This document shows positions 49,508 through 58,631 of a DNA stretch of 64,000 nt, piece by piece (positions within the stretch are counted from its first letter, which is position 1; each line of letters opens with the position of its first letter). A program made the translations under genes and the position numbers. Location of the stretch: assembly GCA_964350445.1 (NCBI GenBank), contig CAYGKA010000004.1, positions 1 through 64,000 on the forward strand, in the 5' to 3' direction. This DNA comes from Hwanghaeella sp964350445 (GTDB taxonomy: Bacteria; Pseudomonadota; Alphaproteobacteria; UBA8366; Aestuariispiraceae). The notes under the pieces were generated by a model that was not told the origin of the DNA, did not search any database, and saw only the letters and a list, made by a program, of their open reading frames with translations.

Positions 49508-50440
49508 ATGAAGGTTCTTATCGTCGACGACAGCCTGCCGAATGCTTTGCTGATCGAAGATCTCCTGCGCAAGCTGGATTTTGTCTACACGGTGGTCTTC
49601 ACAGATCCGGTCAAAGCCTTGAACTGGGCGGCCGTCGAAACCCCGGACCTTCTCGTCCTGGACTACATCATGCCCGATATCGACGGCGCGGAGTTCCTTG
49701 AGCGCTTTCAGTCGATCGAGCGGAACGAGCATGTTCCCGTGGTCGTCGTGACAATCGATGACAAGCAATCCACGCTGCATGACATGTTGGCGGCAGGCGC
49801 CACCGATTTCGTTCGCAAGCCGGTGGACGAAGAGGAATTGATCGCGCGCTGCCGCAACCTGCTTCGCATGCGGAGTTATCAGGGCGAATTGCAGAAAACG
49901 GTGGAACGGCTGCACGTCATGGCGACCATCGACTCGCTGACCGGCGCCTGCAATCGGCGCCATTTCCTGGATCGGTTGGAGACGGAAGTCGCCCGCGCCC
50001 AACGGTTCAACGAGCCGCTTTCGATCGCGATGCTGGATGCCGACCATTTCAAGGCGATCAACGATACGCATGGCCATGCCGTGGGTGACGACGTGCTTCG
50101 TGCCCTGACACGTGCCTGTGTCGAAATGCTCCGGCGGCACGATATCGTCGGCCGGTTGGGCGGTGAGGAATTCGCGATCTGCATGCCGGAAACCACCATG
50201 GACAAAGCCCAGATCGTTTGCGACCGGCTGCGGCAGAACATTGCAGACCTCAATGTGAAATCCGGCGGCAGCGAGGTTCAGTTCACGGTGAGCATGGGGG
50301 TGACCCAATACCAACGTGACAAAGATTCGCTCGAATCCTTCATGTCCCGTTCGGATGCGGCCTTGTATCAAGCGAAAAACCAGGGCCGAAATCAGGTCAT
50401 CCTGTCGATCCCGGACGAGAACGGGAAACCCCGGTCCTAA
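49508..50440 (+). CDS. response regulator with GGDEF output (REC-GGDEF diguanylate cyclase)
   Basis: 310 residues. Receiver domain at 1-120 with acidic pocket VDDS, phospho-Asp 52 in LDYIMPDIDG, and switch Thr and Lys (VVTIDD, VRKPVD). GGDEF domain at ~135-300: DSLTGACNRRHFLDRLE, LDADHFKAIND and active-site RLGGEEF (218-222). The inhibitory I-site RxxD (209-212) is intact five residues before it, so product feedback is expected. It makes c-di-GMP when phosphorylated, presumably through the Hpt protein just upstream. Confidence 0.93.
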   Translation: MKVLIVDDSLPNALLIEDLLRKLDFVYTVVFTDPVKALNWAAVETPDLLVLDYIMPDIDGAEFLERFQSIERNEHVPVVVVTIDDKQSTLHDMLAAGATDFVRKPVDEEELIARCRNLLRMRSYQGELQKTVERLHVMATIDSLTGACNRRHFLDRLETEVARAQRFNEPLSIAMLDADHFKAINDTHGHAVGDDVLRALTRACVEMLRRHDIVGRLGGEEFAICMPETTMDKAQIVCDRLRQNIADLNVKSGGSEVQFTVSMGVTQYQRDKDSLESFMSRSDAALYQAKNQGRNQVILSIPDENGKPRS

Positions 50441-50502
50441 GAATTCTTCGTGGCGATCGCCGAACCGGCGCACGCTGCCCAGGCCGCGCCCAAAGTCGGC
50501 GA

Positions 50503-51831
50503 CTAGAGCCCCGCTTTCTGCAGGGCGGTTTTCTGGCGTTTTTCCAGGGTTTTCACGTCAAAATCGGCAATCATGTCGTGGAAAAGACGGTACCAGTTCA
50601 CTTCCGCCTTCAAATGCATGAAGACCGATCCCAAGCCGATGGCGGCACGGTCCATCAGCACGAATTCGCGCGGCGGCGTCACACCGCCCAGTTTGCGAAG
50701 CTCGACATGAACCTTGTGCGCCACCGATGCACCATAGAGGCCGCTGTCGCTTTCCTGAATCTTCTGAACCTTGTCTTCCATCAAAGGCGCATAGATGAAA
50801 CCCGCCCAGATGTTCAGCACCTCCAGCAGCTCGTTCGAGATGTTGTCGAACCCCCAAGTCTCGTAGGCATGCACCGCGAGGTCCCGGTCACCGTCACGAA
50901 GCGCCTTGTAGAGATCGATGACGCCTTCGACGAAACTTGGCGGAAACACTCGGATACACCCGAAGTCGAGCAGATTGATGCCGTGATCTTCACGAACCGC
51001 ATAGTTGCCCAGATGGGGATCGCCGTGAATCACGCCGTAGTAGTAGAACGGCACGTACCAAGCGCTGAACATGGCATGCGCGATATCGTTGCGCGCCTCC
51101 AAGTCGGCCTCCGTGAACGCCATCAGCGGTTTGCCGTCCAGCCAGTTCATCGTCAGCAGCCTGTCCGTCGTGAGGCCAGCGACAGCCACGGGTACGGTCA
51201 CGCGGTCCTCGTCCGCCAGCATGGCCCCGTACAGCGCCATCGCCCGCGCCTCGCGCTGATAGTCCAGTTCCTCCCGAAGCCGTTCCGAGATTTCCGCATG
51301 GATCTGCTTCGTGTTGATCGCGTTGTCGTAACGCTCATACAGCGAAAAGATCAGCTTCAACTGCCGAAGATCGGCTTCCACCGCCGAGGCCATGTCAGGA
51401 TATTGCAGCTTGCAAGCCACCTGATCCCCATTGTCGGTAACGGCCCGGTGCACCTGGCCGAGGGACGCCGCATGGGCGGCCGTCTTTTCAAAGGTCTGAA
51501 AGTTCTTGGCCCATCCCGCGCCCAGTTCCGTCGTCATCCGCCGTTTCACGAAGGGCCATCCCATGGCCGGTGCGTTCGACTGTAGCTGCTGCAATTCTTC
51601 CACATAGTCGCGGGGCAGCGCGTCCGGGATGGTCGCCAATATCTGCGCGACCTTCATAAGCGGCCCTTTCAGACCGCCCAAAGCCAGCTTCAGATCCTCC
51701 GCATGCCGGGCCTTGTCGAGATCCATGCCGAGATAGCGGGCGCCCGCCAGGCGCGCACCGACCCCGGCCATCGCGCCACCGACCCGCGCATAGCGTTTCA
51801 CCTGACCGGTCAGGCTTTTTTCCTCAGACAT
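50503..51831 (-). CDS. ABC1/UbiB-family atypical kinase (COQ8-like)
   Basis: 442 residues. ABC1 fold: N-terminal helices, GPLMKVAQILATIPDALP (the KxGQ region, here KVAQ), SLGQVHRAVTDNGDQVACKLQYPDM, ERLREELDYQREARAM, and catalytic HGDPHLGNY and LLDFGCIRVFP (metal-binding DFG). These unorthodox kinases/ATPases support ubiquinone biosynthesis in the membrane. The family is broad, so another lipid-related role is possible. Monocistronic. Confidence 0.9.
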   Translation of the reverse strand: MSEEKSLTGQVKRYARVGGAMAGVGARLAGARYLGMDLDKARHAEDLKLALGGLKGPLMKVAQILATIPDALPRDYVEELQQLQSNAPAMGWPFVKRRMTTELGAGWAKNFQTFEKTAAHAASLGQVHRAVTDNGDQVACKLQYPDMASAVEADLRQLKLIFSLYERYDNAINTKQIHAEISERLREELDYQREARAMALYGAMLADEDRVTVPVAVAGLTTDRLLTMNWLDGKPLMAFTEADLEARNDIAHAMFSAWYVPFYYYGVIHGDPHLGNYAVREDHGINLLDFGCIRVFPPSFVEGVIDLYKALRDGDRDLAVHAYETWGFDNISNELLEVLNIWAGFIYAPLMEDKVQKIQESDSGLYGASVAHKVHVELRKLGGVTPPREFVLMDRAAIGLGSVFMHLKAEVNWYRLFHDMIADFDVKTLEKRQKTALQKAGL

Positions 51832-51968
51832 TCCGAAAACACCTCTTCAGCGGCTTTCGCGCTTCCATATCAGGAATTTGGATCGCTCCCCCTGTTTACG
51901 CCAGTGCCCGTCCCGTGGACCAAAGGACGCAGCGGCAACCGGTCCCTGTGAAGGATTTGTTGCCGCAA

Positions 51969-51982
51969 TTGATCCAGGTCAA
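51969..51982. promoter_or_regulatory. FNR/FixK-type box upstream of hsp20
   Basis: TTGATCCAGGTCAA matches the FNR/FixK/Anr consensus TTGAT-N4-ATCAA at nine of ten fixed positions. It is centred 112 bp before the Hsp20 ATG, in a 256-bp intergenic region, leaving room for a promoter with the box near -41. Confidence 0.65.
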
Positions 51983-52087
51983 CGCAACCGGGCCAAGTTT
52001 TGGCAAACTTCCATCTATTGGAAATCTGTCCCGGCCCCGTCTGACATTCCCACGGGCGCGCCGGGTTCATTCAGAAGAGACAGAAGG

Positions 52088-52540
52088 ATGAGCAAGGTCA
52101 ACATTTCCAAAGGTGCAGGCCCGACCTTCGAAAGGGGCGATCACTTCTGGCCCGCTATTTTCGACCCATTGCGAAATTTCGGGTCATCTGTTGCCCATTT
52201 CTTTTCCCCGAACGCGGAAGCGTCACAGGAAGAGGGCGCATACACCATCAGCATCGAACTTCCGGGCGTAAAGGCAAAGGACGTCGATGTCTCCGTCGAT
52301 GACAACGTTCTGACCATAAAAGGCGAGAAAAAGTCCGAACGCGAAGAGAAGGACGAAGATCGGCACATCTATTTCTGCGAACGGTCCTACGGGTCGTTCC
52401 AACGCTCTTTCAGGCTTCCGTCGGACGTCGCGGCAGGCGAAATCGAAGCGAATTTCGCCGACGGCGTGCTGACCGTTTCGTTGCCCAAACACCCAGAAAA
52501 GGAAACGAAACGCACAAAAATCGACGTGAAGTCCGCCTAA
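52088..52540 (+). CDS. Hsp20/alpha-crystallin small heat shock protein
   Basis: 150 residues. Alpha-crystallin domain: GAYTISIELPGVKAKDVDVSVDDNVLTIKGEKK and the C-terminal GVLTVSLPK strand, preceded by FDPLRNFG. ATP-independent holdase that forms oligomers. The C-terminal IxI-type anchor is weak (TKIDVKSA). ATG 52088 has GAAGG upstream. The FNR-type box 106 bp upstream suggests induction by low oxygen, not only by heat. Monocistronic with a strong terminator. Confidence 0.95.
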   Translation: MSKVNISKGAGPTFERGDHFWPAIFDPLRNFGSSVAHFFSPNAEASQEEGAYTISIELPGVKAKDVDVSVDDNVLTIKGEKKSEREEKDEDRHIYFCERSYGSFQRSFRLPSDVAAGEIEANFADGVLTVSLPKHPEKETKRTKIDVKSA

Positions 52541-52597
52541 GTCGCCTCCCGAGCACGTTTTAAGGTCAAGCTCCCTATACGCGTGCTCGAGACTAGT

Positions 52598-52630
52598 GGG
52601 CCGAAGCAAAACCGCTTCGGCCCTTTTTTT
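52598..52630 (+). terminator. rho-independent terminator of hsp20
   Basis: GGGCCGAAGC, six-base loop, GCTTCGGCCC, T7. Ten perfect pairs, 58 bp after the hsp20 stop. Confidence 0.95.
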
Positions 52631-52650
52631 GCCGCGAAACGATGAGGGTG

Positions 52651-53478
52651 CTAGACCCCCTGCGCCGCAAGCCATTCGGCGATCCGCGCAGCCACCTTGG
52701 GCCACGAACGGTCCAGCATCATGCCATGTCCCGTTTCGGCAAAGAACTCCGCCCGCCGTCCCAACCGCCGCGCCGTGGACCGGACGAATGCCTTTCGGAT
52801 CAGCGTGTCGTTGGAGGCGCCCAGAACCAGGACCGGCAGCTTGTCCTTCCACCCGTCCGGCCTAAGCCGCATGCCGCCATGCATGTCCATCGTCGCGCGC
52901 CGGGATTCACCGTCCATCTGGTCGAAATGGCGGGCCAGGACCTCCGGATCGTCTTCGGCGGAGAACAAGGCGCCCCGCATCACTTCAAGGGACGACCATT
53001 TCGGATCGACTTGCTGAAGCAATGCGATTTCACTCAACAGGGACGGATTCCACATGGCCAGGCTGAGCGCCGGAGCGGAAAGTCCGATAGGCGGAACCGA
53101 CGCCAACAGGACGAGGCCGCGCGCCGCCGTATCCTCCAGGTACCGCATCCCGACAAAGCCGCCCATCGAATGGCCGATCAGAACCGGCGGCACCGGCAAA
53201 TCCTCCACAACGCTGGCGACGTCTTTCGTGTAGTCCTCGATGCCGAAGCTGTGCAAGGCATCATGACCGGCGCTGCCGGCATGCCCCCGGAAACTGGGCG
53301 CATAGCAGGCGTACCCCTGCGAGGCGAACCAAGGCAGGAAATGTTCCGCCCAACACCATGCGCCAGCAAAGGCGCCATGCAGGAAAACCAACGGCACGGG
53401 CCGCGGGGTAACCCCTTCCGGCGGAAGGGCGCGAAGTATCTCCAACCCCGTCGGCATTTCGGCCGCAGTATGCGTCAC
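52651..53478 (-). CDS. alpha/beta hydrolase
   Basis: 275 residues. Nucleophile Ser 104 in GHSMGGF, oxyanion HGAFAGAWCW, and C-terminal acid and His (VLGASNDTLI, ETGHGMMLDRSWPKVAARIAEWL). General alpha/beta-hydrolase-6 type; substrate not deducible. It lies 26 bp upstream-facing of pepF on the same strand (start at 53478, pepF stop at 53505), so the two may be cotranscribed. Confidence 0.88.
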   Translation of the reverse strand: MTHTAAEMPTGLEILRALPPEGVTPRPVPLVFLHGAFAGAWCWAEHFLPWFASQGYACYAPSFRGHAGSAGHDALHSFGIEDYTKDVASVVEDLPVPPVLIGHSMGGFVGMRYLEDTAARGLVLLASVPPIGLSAPALSLAMWNPSLLSEIALLQQVDPKWSSLEVMRGALFSAEDDPEVLARHFDQMDGESRRATMDMHGGMRLRPDGWKDKLPVLVLGASNDTLIRKAFVRSTARRLGRRAEFFAETGHGMMLDRSWPKVAARIAEWLAAQGV

Positions 53479-53504
53479 AATCTCTCCAATTCAGGATGCG
53501 GTTT

Positions 53505-55304
53505 TCAGAACGTCTCTTCCAGACGGTCTATGAATCGAGAGACCACGCCAAGCCCCTTGGCCCAAAAGGCAGGGTCCGAGGCATCCAGGCCGAACGGCTG
53601 CAGCAATTCCTTGTGCCGCAACGTACCGCCGGCCCTGAGCATCTCGAGATATTTTTCCGCGAAGCCGGTCTCCGCCTCTTCATAGAGCGAATAGAGGGAA
53701 TTCACCAGGCAATCGCCGAAAGCATAGGCATAGACGTAGAACGGCGCATGGATGAAATGCGGGATGTACATCCAGAACGTCCGGAAGTGATCGTCGAAGC
53801 GGAAGGCGTCGCCCAGGCTTTCGCGGCTGACATCCATCCAGATGTCGCCCAAATCTTCGACCGAAAGTTCGCCGTCCTTGCGTGCGTCATGAACCCGCCT
53901 TTCGAATTCGTAAAAGGCGATCTGCCGGACGACCGTGTTCAGCATGTCCTCGATCTTCGACGCCAGCATGACCCGGCGGCGCTGCGGGTCTTCCGTACCG
54001 GCCAGCATGGCCTGAAATGTCAGCATTTCCCCGAAGACGGAGGCCGTTTCGGCCAAGGTCAGCGGGGTATCCGCCATCAAATGCCCTTGTTGTCCCGCCA
54101 GCACCTGATGCACGCCATGCCCCAATTCGTGGGCCAGAGTCATCACGTCCCGCACCTTGCCCTGGAAGTTGAGCAGCAGATAGGGGTGGACGCTGGGCAC
54201 GGTCGGGTGCGCGAAGGCGCCGGATGCCTTGCCCGGCCGCGCCGGCGCGTCGATCCATCCGCCCTCGAAGAACCTCTCGCCGATCGACGCAAGGTCGGGC
54301 GAGAAGCGGGCATAGGCTTGCAGGACTGTCTTCTGCGCCTGTTCCCAAGGCACAAGGCGGTTGTCTTCGTCCGGCAGGGGCGCCATGCGGTCCCAATAGT
54401 TCAATTGGTCCTCACCGAGCCATTTCGCTTTCATCCGGTAATACCGATGCGATAGATCCGGGAAAGCCTGGCGTGCGGCGGAAGAAAGCGCATCGACGAC
54501 TTCATCCTCGACATAATTGCGCAGGTTGCGGGCCGAAACGGGCCGATCGAACCCGCGCCACCGGTCCTCGATGTCCTTGTCCTTGGCGAGCGTGTTTGTG
54601 ATGTAGGCAAACAGGCTGCCGTTATCCGACAGCACGGTTCCCAGGCTGTGCGCGGCTTCCTTGCGCTCAGCGGGCTCGCGGGACGACAGCCGGTCCAGGA
54701 TCTGCGTGTTGGTCAGCATCTCGCCCCGCAGCGGGAAACGCAGGCCGGCCAGGGTCTGATCGTAAAGCCGAACCCAGGCACTTCGCCCGGCAACGGACTT
54801 TTCGTGCAACAGCCGCTCCAATTCGTCCGCCAATTGATGCGGGCGCATGACCCGTTGGTCCCGAATCCAGGGCCTGTAGGCGGAGAGCGCGTCGCTCTCC
54901 TCCAGCATTTTTTCGACATTGCCGTCATCCAGACGGTTCAGTTCCAGCGTGAAGAACAACAGGTCTGAATAGATCGTGTTCGCGCGTTCGTTGACGCCTT
55001 GGTAGAAGCGTCCGATCTCAGGGTCCGTGACATTGCCGGAATAGACCAGCTGCGCATAACTCATCAATTTGGAGAGAAGTTCGTCGATCCGCTCGTATTC
55101 CTGAATCGCTGCGGCCAGCCGGTCGCCGTCCAGGTCTTCCAGTCGGCCGGCGAAACTTTGCTTGAAAAGCGACGCGTTCGCCGCCGCGGCCTTCAGATCC
55201 ACGTCGACCGACGGATCGTCTCGGCCCGGATACAAGTCCGACAGGTCCCATTCCGGCAGTTCGCCCAAATCCTGCGCAGCAGAAGCGTTTCGAACATCAC
55301 TCAT
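53505..55304 (-). CDS. pepF: M3 family oligoendopeptidase (PepF type)
   Basis: 599 residues, usual for oligoendopeptidase F. Zinc metallopeptidase with LAHELGHGVHQ (HExxH at 392-396) and the downstream Glu ligand in LTLAETASVFGEM. The PepF signature VSLYPGRDD-type N-terminus reads here as EWDLSDLYPGRDDPSV. It degrades peptides of about 7-17 residues in the cytosol. ATG 55304 has GGAG upstream. Divergent from the acyl-CoA synthetase gene. Confidence 0.95.
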   Translation of the reverse strand: MSDVRNASAAQDLGELPEWDLSDLYPGRDDPSVDVDLKAAAANASLFKQSFAGRLEDLDGDRLAAAIQEYERIDELLSKLMSYAQLVYSGNVTDPEIGRFYQGVNERANTIYSDLLFFTLELNRLDDGNVEKMLEESDALSAYRPWIRDQRVMRPHQLADELERLLHEKSVAGRSAWVRLYDQTLAGLRFPLRGEMLTNTQILDRLSSREPAERKEAAHSLGTVLSDNGSLFAYITNTLAKDKDIEDRWRGFDRPVSARNLRNYVEDEVVDALSSAARQAFPDLSHRYYRMKAKWLGEDQLNYWDRMAPLPDEDNRLVPWEQAQKTVLQAYARFSPDLASIGERFFEGGWIDAPARPGKASGAFAHPTVPSVHPYLLLNFQGKVRDVMTLAHELGHGVHQVLAGQQGHLMADTPLTLAETASVFGEMLTFQAMLAGTEDPQRRRVMLASKIEDMLNTVVRQIAFYEFERRVHDARKDGELSVEDLGDIWMDVSRESLGDAFRFDDHFRTFWMYIPHFIHAPFYVYAYAFGDCLVNSLYSLYEEAETGFAEKYLEMLRAGGTLRHKELLQPFGLDASDPAFWAKGLGVVSRFIDRLEETF

Positions 55305-55433
55305 CGCGGCTTTACTCCACCCACTGGAAATTTCTATCTTTCACCTAAATAGAAAAGAACCGATAGAGCCTGAAAACAAGGCCCGATGCGAAAACACGGC
55401 CTAAACAATCCAGGCCCAAGGGAGGCAACAGGA

Positions 55434-57221
55434 ATGGTTGACTACGCGCAGGCGTCAAACCTGCCGACGATGTTCTTTGATCAATGCGACCGATTCGGCG
55501 ACCAGCCATTCATTTGGGCCAAATATTCCGGCGAATGGTTACCACGAACCTGGTCTGAAACGGCGGACCAGGTTGCCCGCCTCGCGGCCGGCTTGACGGC
55601 CAAGGGCGTCGCGGCCGGCGACCGTGTCGTCCTGGTTTCGGAGAACCGTCCGGAATGGATGATCGCCGACCTGGCCATCATGTCGATCGGGGCGGTTACG
55701 GTGCCCGCCTATACCACCAACACGGTGGATGACCATCGCCATATCCTGACCGATAGCGGGGCCAAGGCCGCAATCGTTTCGAACAACACACTGGCCGCCC
55801 GGCTGTTGCCCGCGACAGCCGGAACGGATGTCGGCTTCGTCGTCATAATGGATGGACCCGCCGACAGCGTGGACGCCGATCTGCCCATCTATCCGCAATC
55901 CGACCTGATGGCGGAAACGGATATTGCCGCGATCCGCGACAAGGCCCGTGGCCTCGACCGCGGCGCGATGTGCTGCATCATCTATACGTCCGGCACGGGC
56001 GGTGTCCCGGCCGGGGTGATGTTGAGTCACGGCAACATCATCTGCAACGCCTTGAGCGCGGAGGACATGCTGTCCCGTCTGCCCGGCTTTGCGATCGGCG
56101 GAGAGATTTTTCTGTCCTTCCTGCCGCTCAGCCATTCCTATGAACACACGACCGGCCAGTTCGTTCCCATCAGCATCGGGGCTCAGGTTTATTACGCCGA
56201 AGGGCTCGACAAGCTGGTGCAGAATATCGGAGAGGTCCGGCCGACCATCATGACGGCGGTCCCCCGTCTGTACGAAACCATGCGGTCACGAATCCTGCGA
56301 GCAGCCGAGAAATCCGGTGGATTGAAGGAAAAGATGCTTCATAAGACCGTCGCCATCGGCAAGAAGCGTTACAATGACCCGGGTTCACTCAGCTTCTGCG
56401 ACCGCGCCATCGACCCGCTGCTGACAAAGTTGGTCAGAAGCAAGGTGTCGGATCGGTTCGGCGGAAGATTGAAGGCCTTTGTTTCCGGCGGCGCCCCCCT
56501 GAACCAGGACATCGCCCAGTTCTTTACCGCGCTGGGCCTTCGCATTCTGCAAGGCTACGGCCAGACCGAAGCCGCGCCCGTCATCAGCTGCAACTACCCG
56601 ACACTGAACAAGCTCCACACCGTCGGCCCCCCACTTGAAGGCGTTGAAGTGAAGATAGCCGACGACGGCGAAATCCTGGTCCGCGGCGAACTGGTGATGC
56701 TGGGCTATTGGAACGCCCCCACCCGAACGGCCGAGACGGTGCGGGACGGCTGGCTCCATACCGGCGATATCGGGAAACTGGACGAGGACGGCTATCTCGT
56801 CATCACCGACCGGAAGAAGGACATCATCGTCAATTCGGGCGGCGACAACCTGTCGCCGCAACGCGTCGAAGGGATCGTTTGCCTGGAACCGGAAATCGCT
56901 CAGGCGATGGTCTACGGCGACAAGCGGCCGCATCTCGTTGCTCTCGTCACCCCGGATCCGGACTGGCTGAAGGATTGGGAGGTGGAAAACGGCGCGTTGC
57001 AAGGGGCCTGGAACAACAGCCCTGCCCTTCGCAAAGCATTGCAGGAGGCGATGGACCGGGTGAACAAGAAGCTATCCGTGATCGAACGTGTCCGGCGCTT
57101 CATCATCGTGGACGAACCGTTCTCCATCGAGAACGCAATGCTGACGCCGTCGATGAAGGTCCGCCGCCATATCGTCAAGAAGACATACGGCGACCGGCTG
57201 GAAGCGCTCTATTCGAATTGA
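55434..57221 (+). CDS. AMP-binding long-chain acyl-CoA synthetase with altered P-loop
   Basis: 595 residues. ANL-superfamily adenylate-forming enzyme of the FadD15-like type: LQGYGQTEAAPVISCN (A5), GWLHTGDIGKLDEDGYLVITDRKKDIIVNSGGDNLSPQRVE (A7-A8) and a C-terminal NAMLTPSMKVRRHIV (A10 Lys). The A3 P-loop is YTSGTGGVPAGVMLSH: the Lys of the usual TSGTTGxPKG is Ala (residue 193), and the second Thr is Gly. Catalysis may be slowed, though the A10 lysine is present. ATG 55434 has GGGAGG eight bases upstream. Monocistronic. Confidence 0.9.
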   Translation: MVDYAQASNLPTMFFDQCDRFGDQPFIWAKYSGEWLPRTWSETADQVARLAAGLTAKGVAAGDRVVLVSENRPEWMIADLAIMSIGAVTVPAYTTNTVDDHRHILTDSGAKAAIVSNNTLAARLLPATAGTDVGFVVIMDGPADSVDADLPIYPQSDLMAETDIAAIRDKARGLDRGAMCCIIYTSGTGGVPAGVMLSHGNIICNALSAEDMLSRLPGFAIGGEIFLSFLPLSHSYEHTTGQFVPISIGAQVYYAEGLDKLVQNIGEVRPTIMTAVPRLYETMRSRILRAAEKSGGLKEKMLHKTVAIGKKRYNDPGSLSFCDRAIDPLLTKLVRSKVSDRFGGRLKAFVSGGAPLNQDIAQFFTALGLRILQGYGQTEAAPVISCNYPTLNKLHTVGPPLEGVEVKIADDGEILVRGELVMLGYWNAPTRTAETVRDGWLHTGDIGKLDEDGYLVITDRKKDIIVNSGGDNLSPQRVEGIVCLEPEIAQAMVYGDKRPHLVALVTPDPDWLKDWEVENGALQGAWNNSPALRKALQEAMDRVNKKLSVIERVRRFIIVDEPFSIENAMLTPSMKVRRHIVKKTYGDRLEALYSN

Positions 57222-57245
57222 TTCCCAGCCCGATTACCTGCCGGA

Positions 57246-58226
57246 TCACTTGCCGGTATAGTCCTTGTACCAATCGGCGAATTTTCGAAGGCCATCCTCG
57301 ATAGAGGTCTTCGGCTCGTACCCGAGGTCGCGGCGCGATGCGTCGATATCGGCATAGGTTGCCTTAACGTCGCCCGGCTGCATCGGCTTGAATTCGATCT
57401 CGGCCTTGCGGCCCAGCGCGCCTTCCAAAGTGTGGATCATGTCCAGCAAGGCTTCAGGTCTGTTATTGCCCAGATTGTAGACCTTGTACGGGGCTTCGTC
57501 TTCGGTCCGCACGGGCGGGGTGTCCAGGCTGGCAATGACGCCCGCGACGATATCGTCGATATAGGTAAAGTCCCGCTGCATATCGCCATTGTTGAATACC
57601 GGAATCGGCTTACCCGACATGATCTTCTCGGCGAAAATATAGGCCGACATATCGGGCCGACCCCAGGGCCCGTAGACGGTGAAGAACCGCAGGCCGGTCA
57701 TCGGAATTCCGTAGAGATGAGCGTAGGCGTGACTGATCAACTCGTCCGACTTCTTGGTCGCCGCATAGAGCGAGACGGGATGATCGACGCGGTCCTCGAC
57801 CGAAAAAGGCAGTTTCTGATTGCCGCCATAGACCGAGGAGGAGGACGCGTAGACCAAGTGGCGCAACCCTGCGCGATGGCGCGCGTATTCCAAAATATTC
57901 AGATGGCCCAGGACATTGCTGTGAACATAGGCATGCGGGTTGACCAGGCTGTAGCGCACGCCCGCCTGAGCGGCCAAATGGACGATCCTGTCTATGTCGC
58001 CAAGGTCCTCGAGCGACCGATTCAATGCCGCCTGATCACCGATATCCGCCTTTGCGAACACAAACCCGTTGCGCCCCTGCAATCGCTTCAGGCGCGCCTG
58101 TTTCAACGCCGGATCGTAGTAGTCGTTCAGATTGTCGATGCCGCAGACGCGCTCGCCCCGGTTCAAGAGGGCTTCGCAGACATGCATGCCGATGAAGCCA
58201 GCCGCACCGGTAACAAGAACCGTCAT
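57246..58226 (-). CDS. UDP-glucuronate 4-epimerase-type SDR
   Basis: 326 residues. Extended SDR: VLVTGAAGFIGMHVCEALL, the family-typical GIDNLNDYYDPALKQARL, HLAAQAGVRYSL, ASSSSVYGGN and the catalytic YAATKK. FTVYGPWGRPDMSAYIFAEKI and RDFTYIDDIV are characteristic of UDP-GlcA 4-epimerases, giving UDP-galacturonate for LPS or exopolysaccharide. Start ATG 58226 is at the Rossmann strand. Convergent with the acyl-CoA synthetase (24 bp apart). Confidence 0.9.
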   Translation of the reverse strand: MTVLVTGAAGFIGMHVCEALLNRGERVCGIDNLNDYYDPALKQARLKRLQGRNGFVFAKADIGDQAALNRSLEDLGDIDRIVHLAAQAGVRYSLVNPHAYVHSNVLGHLNILEYARHRAGLRHLVYASSSSVYGGNQKLPFSVEDRVDHPVSLYAATKKSDELISHAYAHLYGIPMTGLRFFTVYGPWGRPDMSAYIFAEKIMSGKPIPVFNNGDMQRDFTYIDDIVAGVIASLDTPPVRTEDEAPYKVYNLGNNRPEALLDMIHTLEGALGRKAEIEFKPMQPGDVKATYADIDASRRDLGYEPKTSIEDGLRKFADWYKDYTGK

Positions 58227-58631
58227 CTTAAAAACCGCCAGATTGTCGTATCCAGGATGACGCCCCAAAAAATCGGTGAAGAGCGCCGAAGGCCTTCGTA
58301 TACGGGATCATTCCAGGCAAATCACGCCTAAATCGATCCACCGAAGGGCCGTTGTTGCCTTGCCCCTCTTGCCGCTCCGTTCCGCGCCATTAGATGACTC
58401 ATCGACGGCAGCCCGTCCTGGCATGCAAGACAGTCTTTCCTAAATAGGTCAGTAATGCTAACCTTTTTTCTAGGCTAATATCATACGGGACGGGAACAGT
58501 GTTCACGCGTAGAGTTGAACACCCGGATCCGGCAGAAAAATAATATAGCCGGTCATTGGGAGTATTCTGCGGGGAAAGTCCGCGCGACGAATGCTTGCCC
58601 GGGCCCTTTTTGAGGTGTGGAGGAAGCAGAT
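58227..58631. promoter_or_regulatory. 405-bp divergent region with inverted repeat
   Basis: Between the epimerase gene and the indolepyruvate oxidoreductase gene. Features: an AT-rich patch at 58440-58485, a perfect seven-base inverted repeat GTGTTCA (58499-58505) / TGAACAC (58516-58522) with a ten-base spacer, and TAATAT at 58541-58546, a candidate -10 for the oxidoreductase with TTGAAC (58515) 20 bp upstream, a spacing too long for a standard promoter. GCGG-N7-CCGC (58569-58583) can form a small leader hairpin. No RNA gene recognised. Confidence 0.45.
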
